This document shows, in pieces, positions 15,389 to 22,552 of a stretch of DNA of 45,327 nucleotides (its first letter is position 1; every line of letters begins with the position of its first letter). The DNA comes from Solirubrobacteraceae bacterium (lineage in GTDB: Bacteria; Actinomycetota; Thermoleophilia; Solirubrobacterales; Solirubrobacteraceae). The notes beneath the pieces were generated by a model, which searched no databases, was not told where the DNA came from, and saw nothing but the letters and a program-made list of their open reading frames with translations. The DNA is taken from positions 1-45,327 of the forward strand of contig JAUJPF010000036.1 of assembly GCA_030447275.1 (NCBI GenBank), written 5' to 3'. Both the position numbers and the translations under genes were made by a program.

Positions 15389-16663
15389 GTGTCTCGAACC
15401 TCATCCAGTGAAGATGCCCGAGGGCGGCGGATCGGCGTCGTGATCGCCGAGGACGACCCGTCGATGCGTACCGCGCTCGGCGCGCTGTTCTCGCAGGACC
15501 TCTCGCTGGAGCTGCTCGGCGTGGGGGCCGATGCCGAGCAGGCGATCGAGCTGGCGGTGCGTCACCAGCCGCACGTTTGCGTCGTCGACGTCTCGATGCC
15601 CGCGGGCGGTGGTCCCCACGCGACCCGGGTGATCCGCGCCCGATGCCCGAACACCGAGGTTCTCGCGCTGTCGGGGCACGAGGATCGCCGAACTGTGGTG
15701 GAGATGCTGCGCGCTGGCGCGTGCGGCTACCTGGTCAAGGGCAGCGACCCTCAGCAGCTGGTGCAGGCGGTGCGCGATGCTGCGCGCGGGCAGCGGCCGC
15801 TGTCGGCAGCGGTCGCCGAGGGCGTGATCGACGAGCTGACCGACCATCTCGCCCGCGAGGACGCCCAGCGGTCGCGCCGGGCGGAGAAGGTCGCGCGAGT
15901 CGATCGCGTGCTCTCCGACGGGCTGCTCGAGATCGTGTTGCAGCCGATCGTCGCGCTCGCCACCCGTGAGGTCGTCGCGTTCGAGGCGCTCGCGCGCTTC
16001 GCGCTCGAGCCGGTGCGCTCCCCGGACCTGTGGTTCGCCGAGGCGGCGACGTGCGGACGCCTGCTGGAGCTGGAGCTGGCGGCGGTCGATGCCGCCTTCG
16101 CGCGGCTGGCGGAGCTTCCCGAGCGCGCGCAGCTGACCGTGAACGTCTCGCCCGCGACCGCGGCATCCGACGCGTTCCACGCCGCGCTGCCGACGGGTGC
16201 GGAGAGCGAGCGGATCGTCGTCGAGATCACGGAGCACGCTCCGATCGAGGACTACGACGTGGTGGCTCGCGGCATCCAGCGACTGCGCCGGCGCGGCGTG
16301 CGGATCGCGATCGACGACGCCGGAGCGGGTTTCGCGAGCCTTCGCCACATCCTCCGGCTGAGCCCGGACATCATCAAGATCGACATGACGCTGACCCGGC
16401 GGATCGAGACCGACCGAGCCGAGCGCGCGCTGACGCGCGCGCTCATCTCGTTCGCGGCGGAGATCGACGCCACGATCGTGGCGGAGGGGGTCCAGAGCGA
16501 AGCCGAGATCGGGGCGCTGCGCGACCTCGGCGTGGGCTACGGACAGGGCTTTCACCTCGGCCGCCCGGCCGCGCGCGTCGCCGCGGAGCATCAGACCGGG
16601 ACCCTGCCGGGTCGCGCCCGCGCGGCCGAGCGAGGTAGGTCGCCACGGCGACGGGAGGCGTAG
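15389..16663 (+). CDS. Response regulator with EAL domain, probable cyclic di-GMP phosphodiesterase
   Basis: A 424-residue protein with a receiver domain at about 15-130 (VVIAEDDPSMRTALG, phosphoacceptor Asp in VCVVDVSMPAGG, Lys in GYLVKGSD) and an EAL domain at about 165-405. Key EAL residues are present: FEALARF, NVSP, EITEH, DDAGAGFASL, IKID, EGVQSE and GYGQGFHLGRP, so hydrolysis looks possible. A GTG at 15389 with AGGGA upstream is the preferred start; the open frame extends farther but without homology. It lies 195 bases after the cyclase gene, forming an opposing c-di-GMP pair. No histidine kinase is nearby. Confidence 0.88.
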   Translation: MSRTSSSEDARGRRIGVVIAEDDPSMRTALGALFSQDLSLELLGVGADAEQAIELAVRHQPHVCVVDVSMPAGGGPHATRVIRARCPNTEVLALSGHEDRRTVVEMLRAGACGYLVKGSDPQQLVQAVRDAARGQRPLSAAVAEGVIDELTDHLAREDAQRSRRAEKVARVDRVLSDGLLEIVLQPIVALATREVVAFEALARFALEPVRSPDLWFAEAATCGRLLELELAAVDAAFARLAELPERAQLTVNVSPATAASDAFHAALPTGAESERIVVEITEHAPIEDYDVVARGIQRLRRRGVRIAIDDAGAGFASLRHILRLSPDIIKIDMTLTRRIETDRAERALTRALISFAAEIDATIVAEGVQSEAEIGALRDLGVGYGQGFHLGRPAARVAAEHQTGTLPGRARAAERGRSPRRREA

Positions 16664-16906
16664 GTGCCGCGCGCCGGGGCACGACCGGTGCCACGGCGTG
16701 CGGGGTCCGAGCCTGTCCAACGCAAGCGTCGCCGGCTTGGCAGCCGTCGGCTTCGGCAGCAGGTGCGATTGGCCTTGCCACTGAAGCGGCCGGCCCGCCT
16801 GCGACACGCCAGCGCTGCCGACGTCGTCTGAGCGACTGCATCCGTGGGCGACTGATAACGGTCGATACGAGAGGATGCCGTGGCAGGCGTTTTCGGCGTC
16901 TATGTC
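16664..16906. other. Intergenic stretch left of attL
   Basis: The 240 bases after the EAL gene show no supported gene. Before the element arrived, this would have been the sequence downstream of the Rrf2-family gene: read on the minus strand from the repeat it gives ATC TGA, the regulator's stop, then non-coding sequence. Confidence 0.5.
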
Positions 16907-16920
16907 AGATGTAGTACATC
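16907..16920. repeat. attL (14-bp direct repeat)
   Basis: AGATGTAGTACATC, identical to 22137-22150. On the minus strand it encodes M-Y-Y-I followed by TGA (16907-16905), which I take as the original stop of the Rrf2 gene. Confidence 0.75.
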
Positions 16921-17117
16921 CAGCGGCGGGTCAGGACGGGAACTTACCGGGCGCCGCGGCGGGCGCAAAACGACCGATGAACGCTGGGATCTTCCGCGCT
17001 GCGCCGATCTGTCGGGTCGCTAGATGTACGGCGGTGACACGCGACTCGTGATCGTCTCGTGCACCTCCCGCGCGCGTAACGCATTGCGCCGACGTCGAAG
17101 CCGTGCGATCCCGTGGG
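16921..17117. other. Left end of the element, non-coding
   Basis: No supported gene. GCTAGATGTAC at 17019-17029 resembles the attR junction (GCTAGATGTAG at 22134-22144), and GCTAGATGT recurs at 18577-18585; these could be arm-type recombinase sites. Confidence 0.3.
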
Positions 17118-17975
17118 TCAGGCGACGTGCTCGGTTGGTAGCTCAACCGCCGGCGCAGCCGCACGGCGTAGGTTGACGGCTTCTAGAGCTACATCGATGC
17201 ACTCGTCGATCGTTCTCGCTTTCAGAACGATCCCGAGGTGCATCGGGTCCCGCACAACGAGCTCGAAACCTTTGGTCGCATCGACGCGACGAACGTCGCC
17301 CACCGCTTGACGCTCATGCAACGCCGCGACTACCCCCGCGAGCGTAACTCGTCGCCCGAGGATCCCGAAGCGCACCCGGGCGTGAGGATCAGCTTCGAGC
17401 CGGAACACCGGCGACCCGCTTGAGCCCGGAAATGTCGCTGCGTCGATACAAAATGCCGGTAGGCCTTCGTAATCAAGGCCGATCGGGGTCGCAGTGATGC
17501 CTTCACGTGAGATCGGCGTGAGGTTGACCGGGTCGTAGAGTCCGTTCGGGTATCCCACGGTGAGGATCGACTCGACGGCCGCTGCGGCATGCTCCTGCGC
17601 ACTCGACAGGGCCACGTCCGCGCTGACAGCGAGCAAAGAACCCGGCTCAGCGACTACCGGCTCAAGAGGCATCACCGCAATGTCCAGGTCCGCCGGGTGC
17701 GCAAACCATCTCGGGCCTGGATGCGTGAGCTCAAATGTCAGTTCCTGACCCCAAGAGGGGAGGCCGTCGAAGCCACGCGGGACTAGACGCAGACACAGCT
17801 CGGCAGACGCAGCCTCGAATTGATGCTTGTTTGCCACGAGGAACGTGCGCGTGCCGCCGCCGTCGATTCGAACTTCGTAGACGAACCCGGTACCGCGGCA
17901 CTCGCCGGCGACGCCACGGCTCTCGAGCCGTGCGGTGGTGCCGAGCAGCTTCGCCGCTGTGTCGTCGCCGGTCAT
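17118..17975 (-). CDS. Trypsin-like serine protease domain protein (element cargo)
   Basis: A 285-residue protein with a chymotrypsin-fold triad: His in TFLVANKHQF, Asp in DLDIAVMPL and Ser in FPGSSGSPVF, where the oxyanion glycine is also present. A signal peptide is absent, so it acts in the cytoplasm. After the protease part a short C-terminal region ends AVELPTEHVA. The ATG at 17975 is four bases after the stop of the two-helix membrane protein gene, so the two are probably coupled. Cytoplasmic trypsin-like proteases coded with small regulators and ATPases occur in several bacterial conflict systems, which makes defence a reasonable but untested idea. Base use is less GC-rich than the neighbours outside the element. 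Confidence 0.82.
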   Translation of the reverse strand: MTGDDTAAKLLGTTARLESRGVAGECRGTGFVYEVRIDGGGTRTFLVANKHQFEAASAELCLRLVPRGFDGLPSWGQELTFELTHPGPRWFAHPADLDIAVMPLEPVVAEPGSLLAVSADVALSSAQEHAAAAVESILTVGYPNGLYDPVNLTPISREGITATPIGLDYEGLPAFCIDAATFPGSSGSPVFRLEADPHARVRFGILGRRVTLAGVVAALHERQAVGDVRRVDATKGFELVVRDPMHLGIVLKARTIDECIDVALEAVNLRRAAAPAVELPTEHVA

Positions 17976-17979
17976 GGTC

Positions 17980-18291
17980 TTACGCGGTCGAGTCTTGTCC
18001 GCCGAAGTAGAAACCGACGATCGCGCCGGACAACCCGAGCAGCGGCGTGAAGACCAAGTCTGCGACATCGTCGGCGCGGCTTGATCCCCAAAGGGCCGCG
18101 GCCGCGATCAGCCCGCCGCAGATCACCGTGGAGGCCACGATCGCGATGGAGACGACATTGCGCACCCGCTCACGGCTGCGAGCCTTGTGGACCGCGACCG
18201 GCGGCATGCCGGCAGCGACCGCCGCCTTGTCAGGCGACAGATCGTCTGCCGGCTCGATCTCCGCGTCGTCGTTCTCCTCGGGCGGGCTCAC
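17980..18291 (-). CDS. Small two-helix membrane protein (element cargo)
   Basis: A 103-residue protein with an acidic N-terminus (PPEENDDAEIEPADDLSP), a basic stretch (HKARSRERVRN), and two membrane helices (VVSIAIVASTVICGGLIAAA and DLVFTPLLGLSGAIVGFYFG). The GTG at 18291 overlaps the TGA of the RHH-like gene, so the three genes form one operon. The acidic tail and closely spaced helices suggest a membrane target or anchor for the downstream protease. No known family is recognised. Confidence 0.72.
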   Translation of the reverse strand: MSPPEENDDAEIEPADDLSPDKAAVAAGMPPVAVHKARSRERVRNVVSIAIVASTVICGGLIAAAALWGSSRADDVADLVFTPLLGLSGAIVGFYFGGQDSTA

Positions 18292-18503
18292 GGCAGAACG
18301 ACCTCAACGACGGTTCCGTCGCTCTGCTTCACCAAGACCCGGCCACCCGAGCGGATCGCGTCGTCGAGGAACAACTTCGTGGAGATGGCGGCCTTCAGGC
18401 CCTGCGTCAAGTTGTCGCCCTTCATCGCGGCGTTGGTCTTCAGCTGCTCCACGGCGGGCCCAGGAAGGTTCGCTGTAACCCGTACAACCTCTGGTGCGTC
18501 CAT
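18288..18503 (-). CDS. Small RHH-like protein (element cargo, possible regulator)
   Basis: A 71-residue protein from the ATG at 18503, preceded by GAGGGGAG six bases upstream. VVRVTANLPGPAVEQLKTNA followed by GDNLTQGLKAAISTKLFLDD has the strand-helix-helix pattern of ribbon-helix-helix DNA binders. The C-terminus (GGRVLVKQSDGTVVEVVLP) is a short beta hairpin unlike simple antitoxins. Comparable small proteins with a -KFLDDE- style helix and -VLIEKPDG- end are common in actinobacteria and cyanobacteria, role unknown to me. As first gene of the protease operon it might bind the palindrome at 18560-18571. Confidence 0.65.
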   Translation of the reverse strand: MDAPEVVRVTANLPGPAVEQLKTNAAMKGDNLTQGLKAAISTKLFLDDAIRSGGRVLVKQSDGTVVEVVLP

Positions 18504-18559
18504 TAGCGTCTCCCCTCGCACATCGGATATGACTACGATACGAACGAGAGTAGCATCAT

Positions 18560-18571
18560 CACCGTACGGTG
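18560..18571. promoter_or_regulatory. Perfect 12-bp palindrome, candidate operator between divergent cargo operons
   Basis: CACCGTACGGTG is its own reverse complement and sits in the 224-base gap between the RHH-like gene (leftward) and the AAA ATPase gene (rightward), where a shared repressor site would be expected. Confidence 0.4.
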
Positions 18572-18683
18572 TGACAGCTAGATGTGCTCGAGCCTTGAGA
18601 GGGCTCCCGTCAGTTGTAGCCGCGTGACGCGCGGCGAACCCGCGCGTGCACTATTCGGCCGCTATATGTGGCCTCAGAGCCGG

Positions 18684-18689
18684 TATAAT
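18684..18689 (+). promoter_or_regulatory. -10 element for the AAA ATPase gene
   Basis: An exact TATAAT, rare in this GC-rich sequence, lies 38 bases before the preferred GTG start at 18728. No convincing -35 is seen 16-18 bases upstream. Confidence 0.5.
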
Positions 18690-18727
18690 CGGTGTCGTAT
18701 GCCTCTTTGTGCGCGCAGGTGTTCCGC

Positions 18728-19942
18728 GTGTCGGCAGTAGCGAGCGATCTCTCGCTCCGCGACCGGCGCGACCGTCTGAACCGGTCGTTTACGCCACACC
18801 GCGCTATCGATCTCCCCGAGTGGTTTGCAGGGCGTACGCACCTACTGGACCGAGCGGCGGACGCTGTCAACACGTCTGGGCGCCACGTCGTTGTTTTCGG
18901 GGATCGCGGAACTGGCAAGACGTCGCTCGCGCGCGTTCTCGCGATCAGCGTTCAAGAGCCCGACGTGCCCACAGGGCGCAGAGCAATCGTCGTCGTCTGT
19001 AACTCCACCGACGGCTACCCGTCGATATGGCGCAAGGTCTTTCAGGAGATCCAAGTAGCGCAGCGTCAGCTGGGCTTCATCCAAGACGCAACCGTGCCTG
19101 TCGTCGGACGCTTCGAATTGCCTGACGAAGCCATCGAAGATCCGAACGACGTACGACTGTGGATCCGGGCGTTACCGAATCCTTCAGTCATCGTGATCGA
19201 CGAGTTCGACCGCGTTCCGGCGGGCGACGCCCACCGCCTAATGGCCGACACGATCAAGCTGTTCTCCGACACCGGCGTTGAGTCGACGCTGGTGATCGTT
19301 GGCGTCGCGGACTCGATCGCAGATCTGATAGCGGGCCACGAGTCGATCGTCCGCAACATCGCGCAGGTTCAGCTGCTGCCGATGGATCTCCAAGAGCTGA
19401 ACCAGATCGTGCAGCGTGGGTACAAGTACGCGCAGCTCCACTTCGATCAAGGTCTCGATCAGAAGATCGCTGAGCTATCGCAGGGTTATCCGTCGTACAC
19501 GCACTTGTTGGGTCTTTGGGCGGGCCGTCGTGCGCTTGATGCCGGAAGGGTCGCGGTGACCTTCGCTGACCTCGACTTGGCGATTGAGGATGCGTTAGCC
19601 AATGCCGCCGGGAATCTCCAGCATGAGTACGAGCGCGCGGTCGCTTCGGTAAGAAACGAGGCCTTGTTCGAGGAAGTCCTGCTCGCTTGCGCATTGGCCG
19701 AGAAGGATTCGTTGGGTCGGTTCGCTGCGGTGCAGGTGCGAGGCCCTCTCGCGGAGATCACCGGTAAGGACTACACGACGGGCGCATTCCAGAGCCATCT
19801 CGCGAAGTTCGCGGAGGCACAGCGCGGACCAGTGCTCAAGAAGACCGGAAGCCGACGCAACTACAGATGGCAGTTTCTTAACCCGCAGCTGATCCCATAC
19901 GTCCGGCTGCATGGGATCCAGGCGGGGCTCCTTCGGCGATGA
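18728..19942 (+). CDS. AAA ATPase, Orc/Cdc6-like or AAA_16 type (element cargo)
   Basis: A 404-residue protein from the GTG at 18728; in-frame GTGs at 18692 and 18719 are alternatives, but 18692 lies too close to the -10. Walker A is VVFGDRGTGKTSLAR, Walker B is SVIVIDEFDRV, and sensor-like residues follow in TLVIVGVADS. The C-terminal third (from about residue 270) looks like a winged-helix region ending KKTGSRRNYRWQFLNPQLIP, as in Orc1/Cdc6-type ATPases that sense DNA or partners. It is divergent from the protease operon and probably functions with it. Replication initiation for the element is the main alternative, but there is no obvious iteron cluster. Confidence 0.82.
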   Translation: MSAVASDLSLRDRRDRLNRSFTPHRAIDLPEWFAGRTHLLDRAADAVNTSGRHVVVFGDRGTGKTSLARVLAISVQEPDVPTGRRAIVVVCNSTDGYPSIWRKVFQEIQVAQRQLGFIQDATVPVVGRFELPDEAIEDPNDVRLWIRALPNPSVIVIDEFDRVPAGDAHRLMADTIKLFSDTGVESTLVIVGVADSIADLIAGHESIVRNIAQVQLLPMDLQELNQIVQRGYKYAQLHFDQGLDQKIAELSQGYPSYTHLLGLWAGRRALDAGRVAVTFADLDLAIEDALANAAGNLQHEYERAVASVRNEALFEEVLLACALAEKDSLGRFAAVQVRGPLAEITGKDYTTGAFQSHLAKFAEAQRGPVLKKTGSRRNYRWQFLNPQLIPYVRLHGIQAGLLRR

Positions 19943-20103
19943 TCCGGGCCCACGATGTGACGAGGCACGAGAGTCCGGCGCGGGCTCTGCCGGAGCGTCC
20001 TTCTGGCGTACGACTCCACTTCAGTCTGACGCACGTCGGCTGGGCGGAGCGGTGGCGAGAGGGCGCGGCTGCCACCTCCCGGCGAGCACGCAGCCCGATA
20101 CCG
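19943..20103. other. Convergent gap between the ATPase and integrase genes
   Basis: The 160 bases hold no supported gene and no convincing terminator hairpin. Confidence 0.4.
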
Positions 20104-21392
20104 CTAGAAGCGGCGGGTCGTCGCTCCCGGCGGCGTGTTGAGCTCGATCCGCGCGGCCACCTCCGTATCCGGGGCTACGGGCAACTCTGCGCAATAGACG
20201 TTGGCTAGCGCTTGTTCGACCTCCGCGTACGCCTCGCGGAAGAGGTGGGTGTAGAGGCCGGTCGTGCCGGTCGTCCTGTGGCCCATCAGTTGCTCGACCT
20301 CGTGGCGCTTCACGCCGCCGGCGGCGAGCACGGACGCGTACGTGTGGCGGAGCTGGTGCCACATGCGGCCCGGCCGGCGGAGGCCGCACGCCTCGTAGGC
20401 CGGCTCGAGGAAGAGCTCGGTCGGCTTGCCCTCCTTCCACGGGTTGCCCGTGTTCGGGTTGATGAAGACGAAGCCGCTCGCTTGGCGCCGCGGGCCGAGC
20501 AGCTCGGCGAGGCCGCTAAAGAGTGGGACCTCTCGCTCGCTGTCGTACTTGCAGCGAACGATCGCCGACTCTCGCTCGCGGTTGCCGTCGACGCGGCGCC
20601 AGTAGAGCTGGCCGCGGAGGTCGATGCGCATCGCCCCGAAGTCGAGCCACTCCCACTGCAGCCCGAGGATCTCGTTCCGGCGGAAGCCGGTGGTGAGTGC
20701 GAGCAGGACCATGTCGCGGTATTGCGGCGGAGTCGCGTCGAGGAGGCGGAGCGCTTCGCTGACCTCGAGGTGCTTGGGCGGCTGGCGCTTGACCTGGAGG
20801 TCGAGGACGTCGTGGCGGCTGCCGCCGCGGTGGCGGGCTCGCTTCGGGGACCGAAGCGGGTTCGACTGGATGTGACCTTCGCTGACCGCGTCGGTGAGCA
20901 TCCCGCACAGCGGGATGAGGATGCTCTTGACGCTCGATTCGCTGAGGCCGCTCCCCATCTTCGTCCGCATGTACCTGACGAGCCGCTCCTGGTCGATCGC
21001 CGCGAGCGGCAGGCGGCCGAAGGCGGGCTTGAGATGCCGGCGCCAGTCGCCTTCGTACTTGTTGAACGTCAGCGGGCTGATCCGGCCGAGCTCGACCCTG
21101 CATCGCGAGCTTCTCGAACCACGGCCCGACGAACTCGTCGAGCGTCACCGGGCGGGTGGGCGCCGGCGTTCGCCCGGTGAGGACCTGCTCGCGCAACTCC
21201 AACAACCTCCGCTCGAACTCGATGAGGTCGGCCTGGCGCCAGCCGCGTCGGGAGCGCGCCGAGGCTGCGGTTCACGCCGCCGACGCGCGCGAGGACCGAC
21301 GGCGAGCAGGTGCAGAGGCGGCAGTCCTTCGTCTTGCCGGCGTCGCCGCCGGCGCACTTGACGGAGTGCCGGATGCGGAGCGAGCCCCTCAT
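20104..21392 (-). pseudogene. Tyrosine site-specific integrase, two frame breaks in this sequence
   Basis: The catalytic part (20104 to about 21097) is intact: Arg in TTGFRRNEILGLQW, the HQLRHTYAS box with His and Arg, GHRTTGTTGLYTHL with the second His and the tyrosine nucleophile. Its N-terminal core-binding part reads LGRISPLTFNKYEGDWRRHL. Before that the frame shifts near 21090-21105, so VTLDEFVGPWFEKLAMQ lies in another frame, and again near 21236-21250, so the start MRGSLRIRHSVKCAGG with cysteines KDCRLCTC (zinc-finger-like) lies in a third. Nothing is missing at the joins, so single-base errors or young mutations are likely. The gene follows the excisionase-like gene by nine bases and sits toward attR. 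Confidence 0.85.
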
Positions 21393-21401
21393 CGCGTCAC
21401 C

Positions 21402-21638
21402 TCAGAAGCGGCGTGCGACGACGGGACGCGCCGCGGCGGGCCCGCGGGTCGCGTCGTCGCGCCGGTGCCGCGTGACGAACCGGTCGACGTCGCGCTCGGC
21501 GAACCGGACGTACTTGCGCCCGGGCAGCTTGATCCGCGGGAGCACGCCTTCGCGCCCGAGCCTCCAGACGTAGCGCTCGGTATAGCCCAGTCGCTCCGCC
21601 ACCTGGGCCGCTGTGAGCAGTCGTCCGACGTCCTCCAC
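21402..21638 (-). CDS. Excisionase-like helix-turn-helix protein
   Basis: A 78-residue protein, MEDVGRLLTAAQVAERLGY followed by TERYVWRLGREGVLPRIKLP and RKYVRFAERDVDRFV, the pattern of MerR-like excisionase family DNA binders (helix-turn-helix plus wing). It directly precedes the integrase gene on the same strand, as excisionases or integrase regulators often do. It would bend attachment DNA to favour excision. Outside its core the last 18 residues are basic and probably disordered. Confidence 0.82.
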   Translation of the reverse strand: MEDVGRLLTAAQVAERLGYTERYVWRLGREGVLPRIKLPGRKYVRFAERDVDRFVTRHRRDDATRGPAAARPVVARRF

Positions 21639-21863
21639 GCCTCCTCAGGCGCGCGCTCGCGACGGCTCCGGCTCGCCAGCGACTCTTCCCCCTCGTGGAG
21701 TCGTTCGTCCCGCGCCGGCGCAGCGGACACATCTGACCGCCTCCAGCCACGGCCGCCCCTCCCCTGCTCCGTCCCTCCACGAACGCTCCTGGCGCCGCGC
21801 GGGCCCGGCCACAGCGACAGCCCCTCGAACGGATCGACCACCCGACCCCACGACCGAACTTGT

Positions 21864-22045
21864 TCAGGGTGGGGGTGGGTGGTCGATCCTGGCGAGAGGG
21901 TGGCGGATCGCCGTCGGCATCGGGCCGAGCGGCGCCTCACCCTCGCGCAGCAGCTGCTGGGGTAGCTGCAGGGACAGGCGCTGCACCGGCCGACGTCCCT
22001 CAGGATGGTCTCGGAGGACTCGGGGGCGGCGAGCTTCAACGACAT
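21864..22045 (-). other. Possible small broken gene with strong ribosome site; otherwise non-coding right end of element (21639-22134)
   Basis: On the minus strand AGGAGGAG stands four bases before an ATG at 22045 that opens with MSLKLAAPESSETILRDVG. A second frame then continues with a more protein-like text (VQRLSLQLPQQLLREGEAPL) to a stop at 21864. This would be a roughly 60-residue protein with one frame break. No family recognised. The rest of the 495-base stretch shows nothing I can support; GAACTTGTTC at about 21856 is a loose inverted repeat. Confidence 0.3.
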
Positions 22046-22134
22046 GCGACTCCTCCTGGGGTTCAGACGGGATGGACGACCCGTGCACCGGAGGAGCTAC
22101 TGCCGAGTGTTCATCCAGCTAGTTGCTAGCGCGG

Positions 22135-22524
22135 CTAGATGTAGTACATCGCTGCGCCGCATGTCCCGCCGCTCGCGCTCGATCACATCCGCGATCGTCG
22201 TCGTCTCCAACACCGACCGCGCCGCGCCGGCCGCCTCGGCGAAGACGCCCTCCGCGTCCCGGCCCACCGGGCCGTCGAGCAGCTCGACGACCTCGAGCAC
22301 GGTGATCGACGAGGGCTCCTGCCCGAACGTGTAACCGCCCTTCACCCCGCGCTGCGACTTCAACACCCCGCCCGCCGCAACACAGCGAAGAGCTGCTCCA
22401 AAAACTGCGCCAGGATGTCGCGGCGGCGGGCCAGCTCGCTGATCGACCGGGGCGTCTCCCCGGTCCTGCCGAGCTCGGCCAGCGCCTTGATCGCGTACGG
22501 CGACTTCGTGGTGATCGAGATCAC
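22135..22524 (-). pseudogene. Rrf2-family transcriptional regulator, host of the element; two frame breaks
   Basis: The GTG at 22524 opens the Rrf2 winged-helix: VISITTKSPYAIKALAELGR, then SISELARRRDILAQFLEQLF. After LRRAG the frame breaks at a G run near 22366-22370 (four G where five would restore it), continuing as LKSQRGVKGGYTFGQEPSSI and TVLEVVELLDGPVG, the standard Rrf2 wing and dimer helix. A second break near 22150-22160 is needed to reach the family-typical end M-Y-Y-I. No C-terminal cysteine trio for an iron-sulfur cluster is seen, so it is not IscR/NsrR-like; it resembles the CymR-type group. Target genes unknown. Confidence 0.75.
22137..22150. repeat. attR (14-bp direct repeat)
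   Basis: AGATGTAGTACATC, identical to 16907-16920. On the minus strand it gives M-Y-Y-I and then TAG (22137-22135), so the element supplies a substitute stop codon and leaves the host protein's end unchanged. Confidence 0.75.
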
Positions 22525-22552
22525 GAGGCCCGCCAAGTCTACGGGGCCACCC

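Larger units (their letters stand above)
16907..22150. mobile_element. Small integrative element inserted in the 3' end of an Rrf2-family gene
   Basis: The 14-mer AGATGTAGTACATC occurs as a direct repeat at 16907-16920 and 22137-22150, 5,230 bases apart. On the minus strand it reads ATG TAC TAC ATC T, the end of an Rrf2 gene (M-Y-Y-I then TGA on the left, TAG on the right). Between the repeats lie a tyrosine integrase gene reading away from its neighbouring attR, an excisionase-like gene, and cargo genes with visibly more A/T and rarer codons than the flanks. This is the standard layout of a genomic island or satellite-like element. No structural phage, replication or transfer genes are seen, so it probably depends on a helper or moves only rarely. 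Confidence 0.78.

Noticed and set aside
16664..16906. tRNA gene as integration target
   Set aside because: No cloverleaf or T-loop sequence can be found near either repeat.
16907..16920. GATGTAGTACATC read as a palindromic operator for the Rrf2 regulator
   Set aside because: Both copies encode the conserved M-Y-Y-I end of the Rrf2 gene and flank an integrase-bearing segment, so an attachment core explains them better.
16931..17164. Minus-strand frame of 77 codons at the left end of the element
   Set aside because: No ribosome site, no motif, overlaps the protease gene end; composition looks random.
21850..21870. GAACTTGTTC as a LexA/SOS box
   Set aside because: The spacing between GAAC and GTTC is two bases, not the four of the actinobacterial LexA site.
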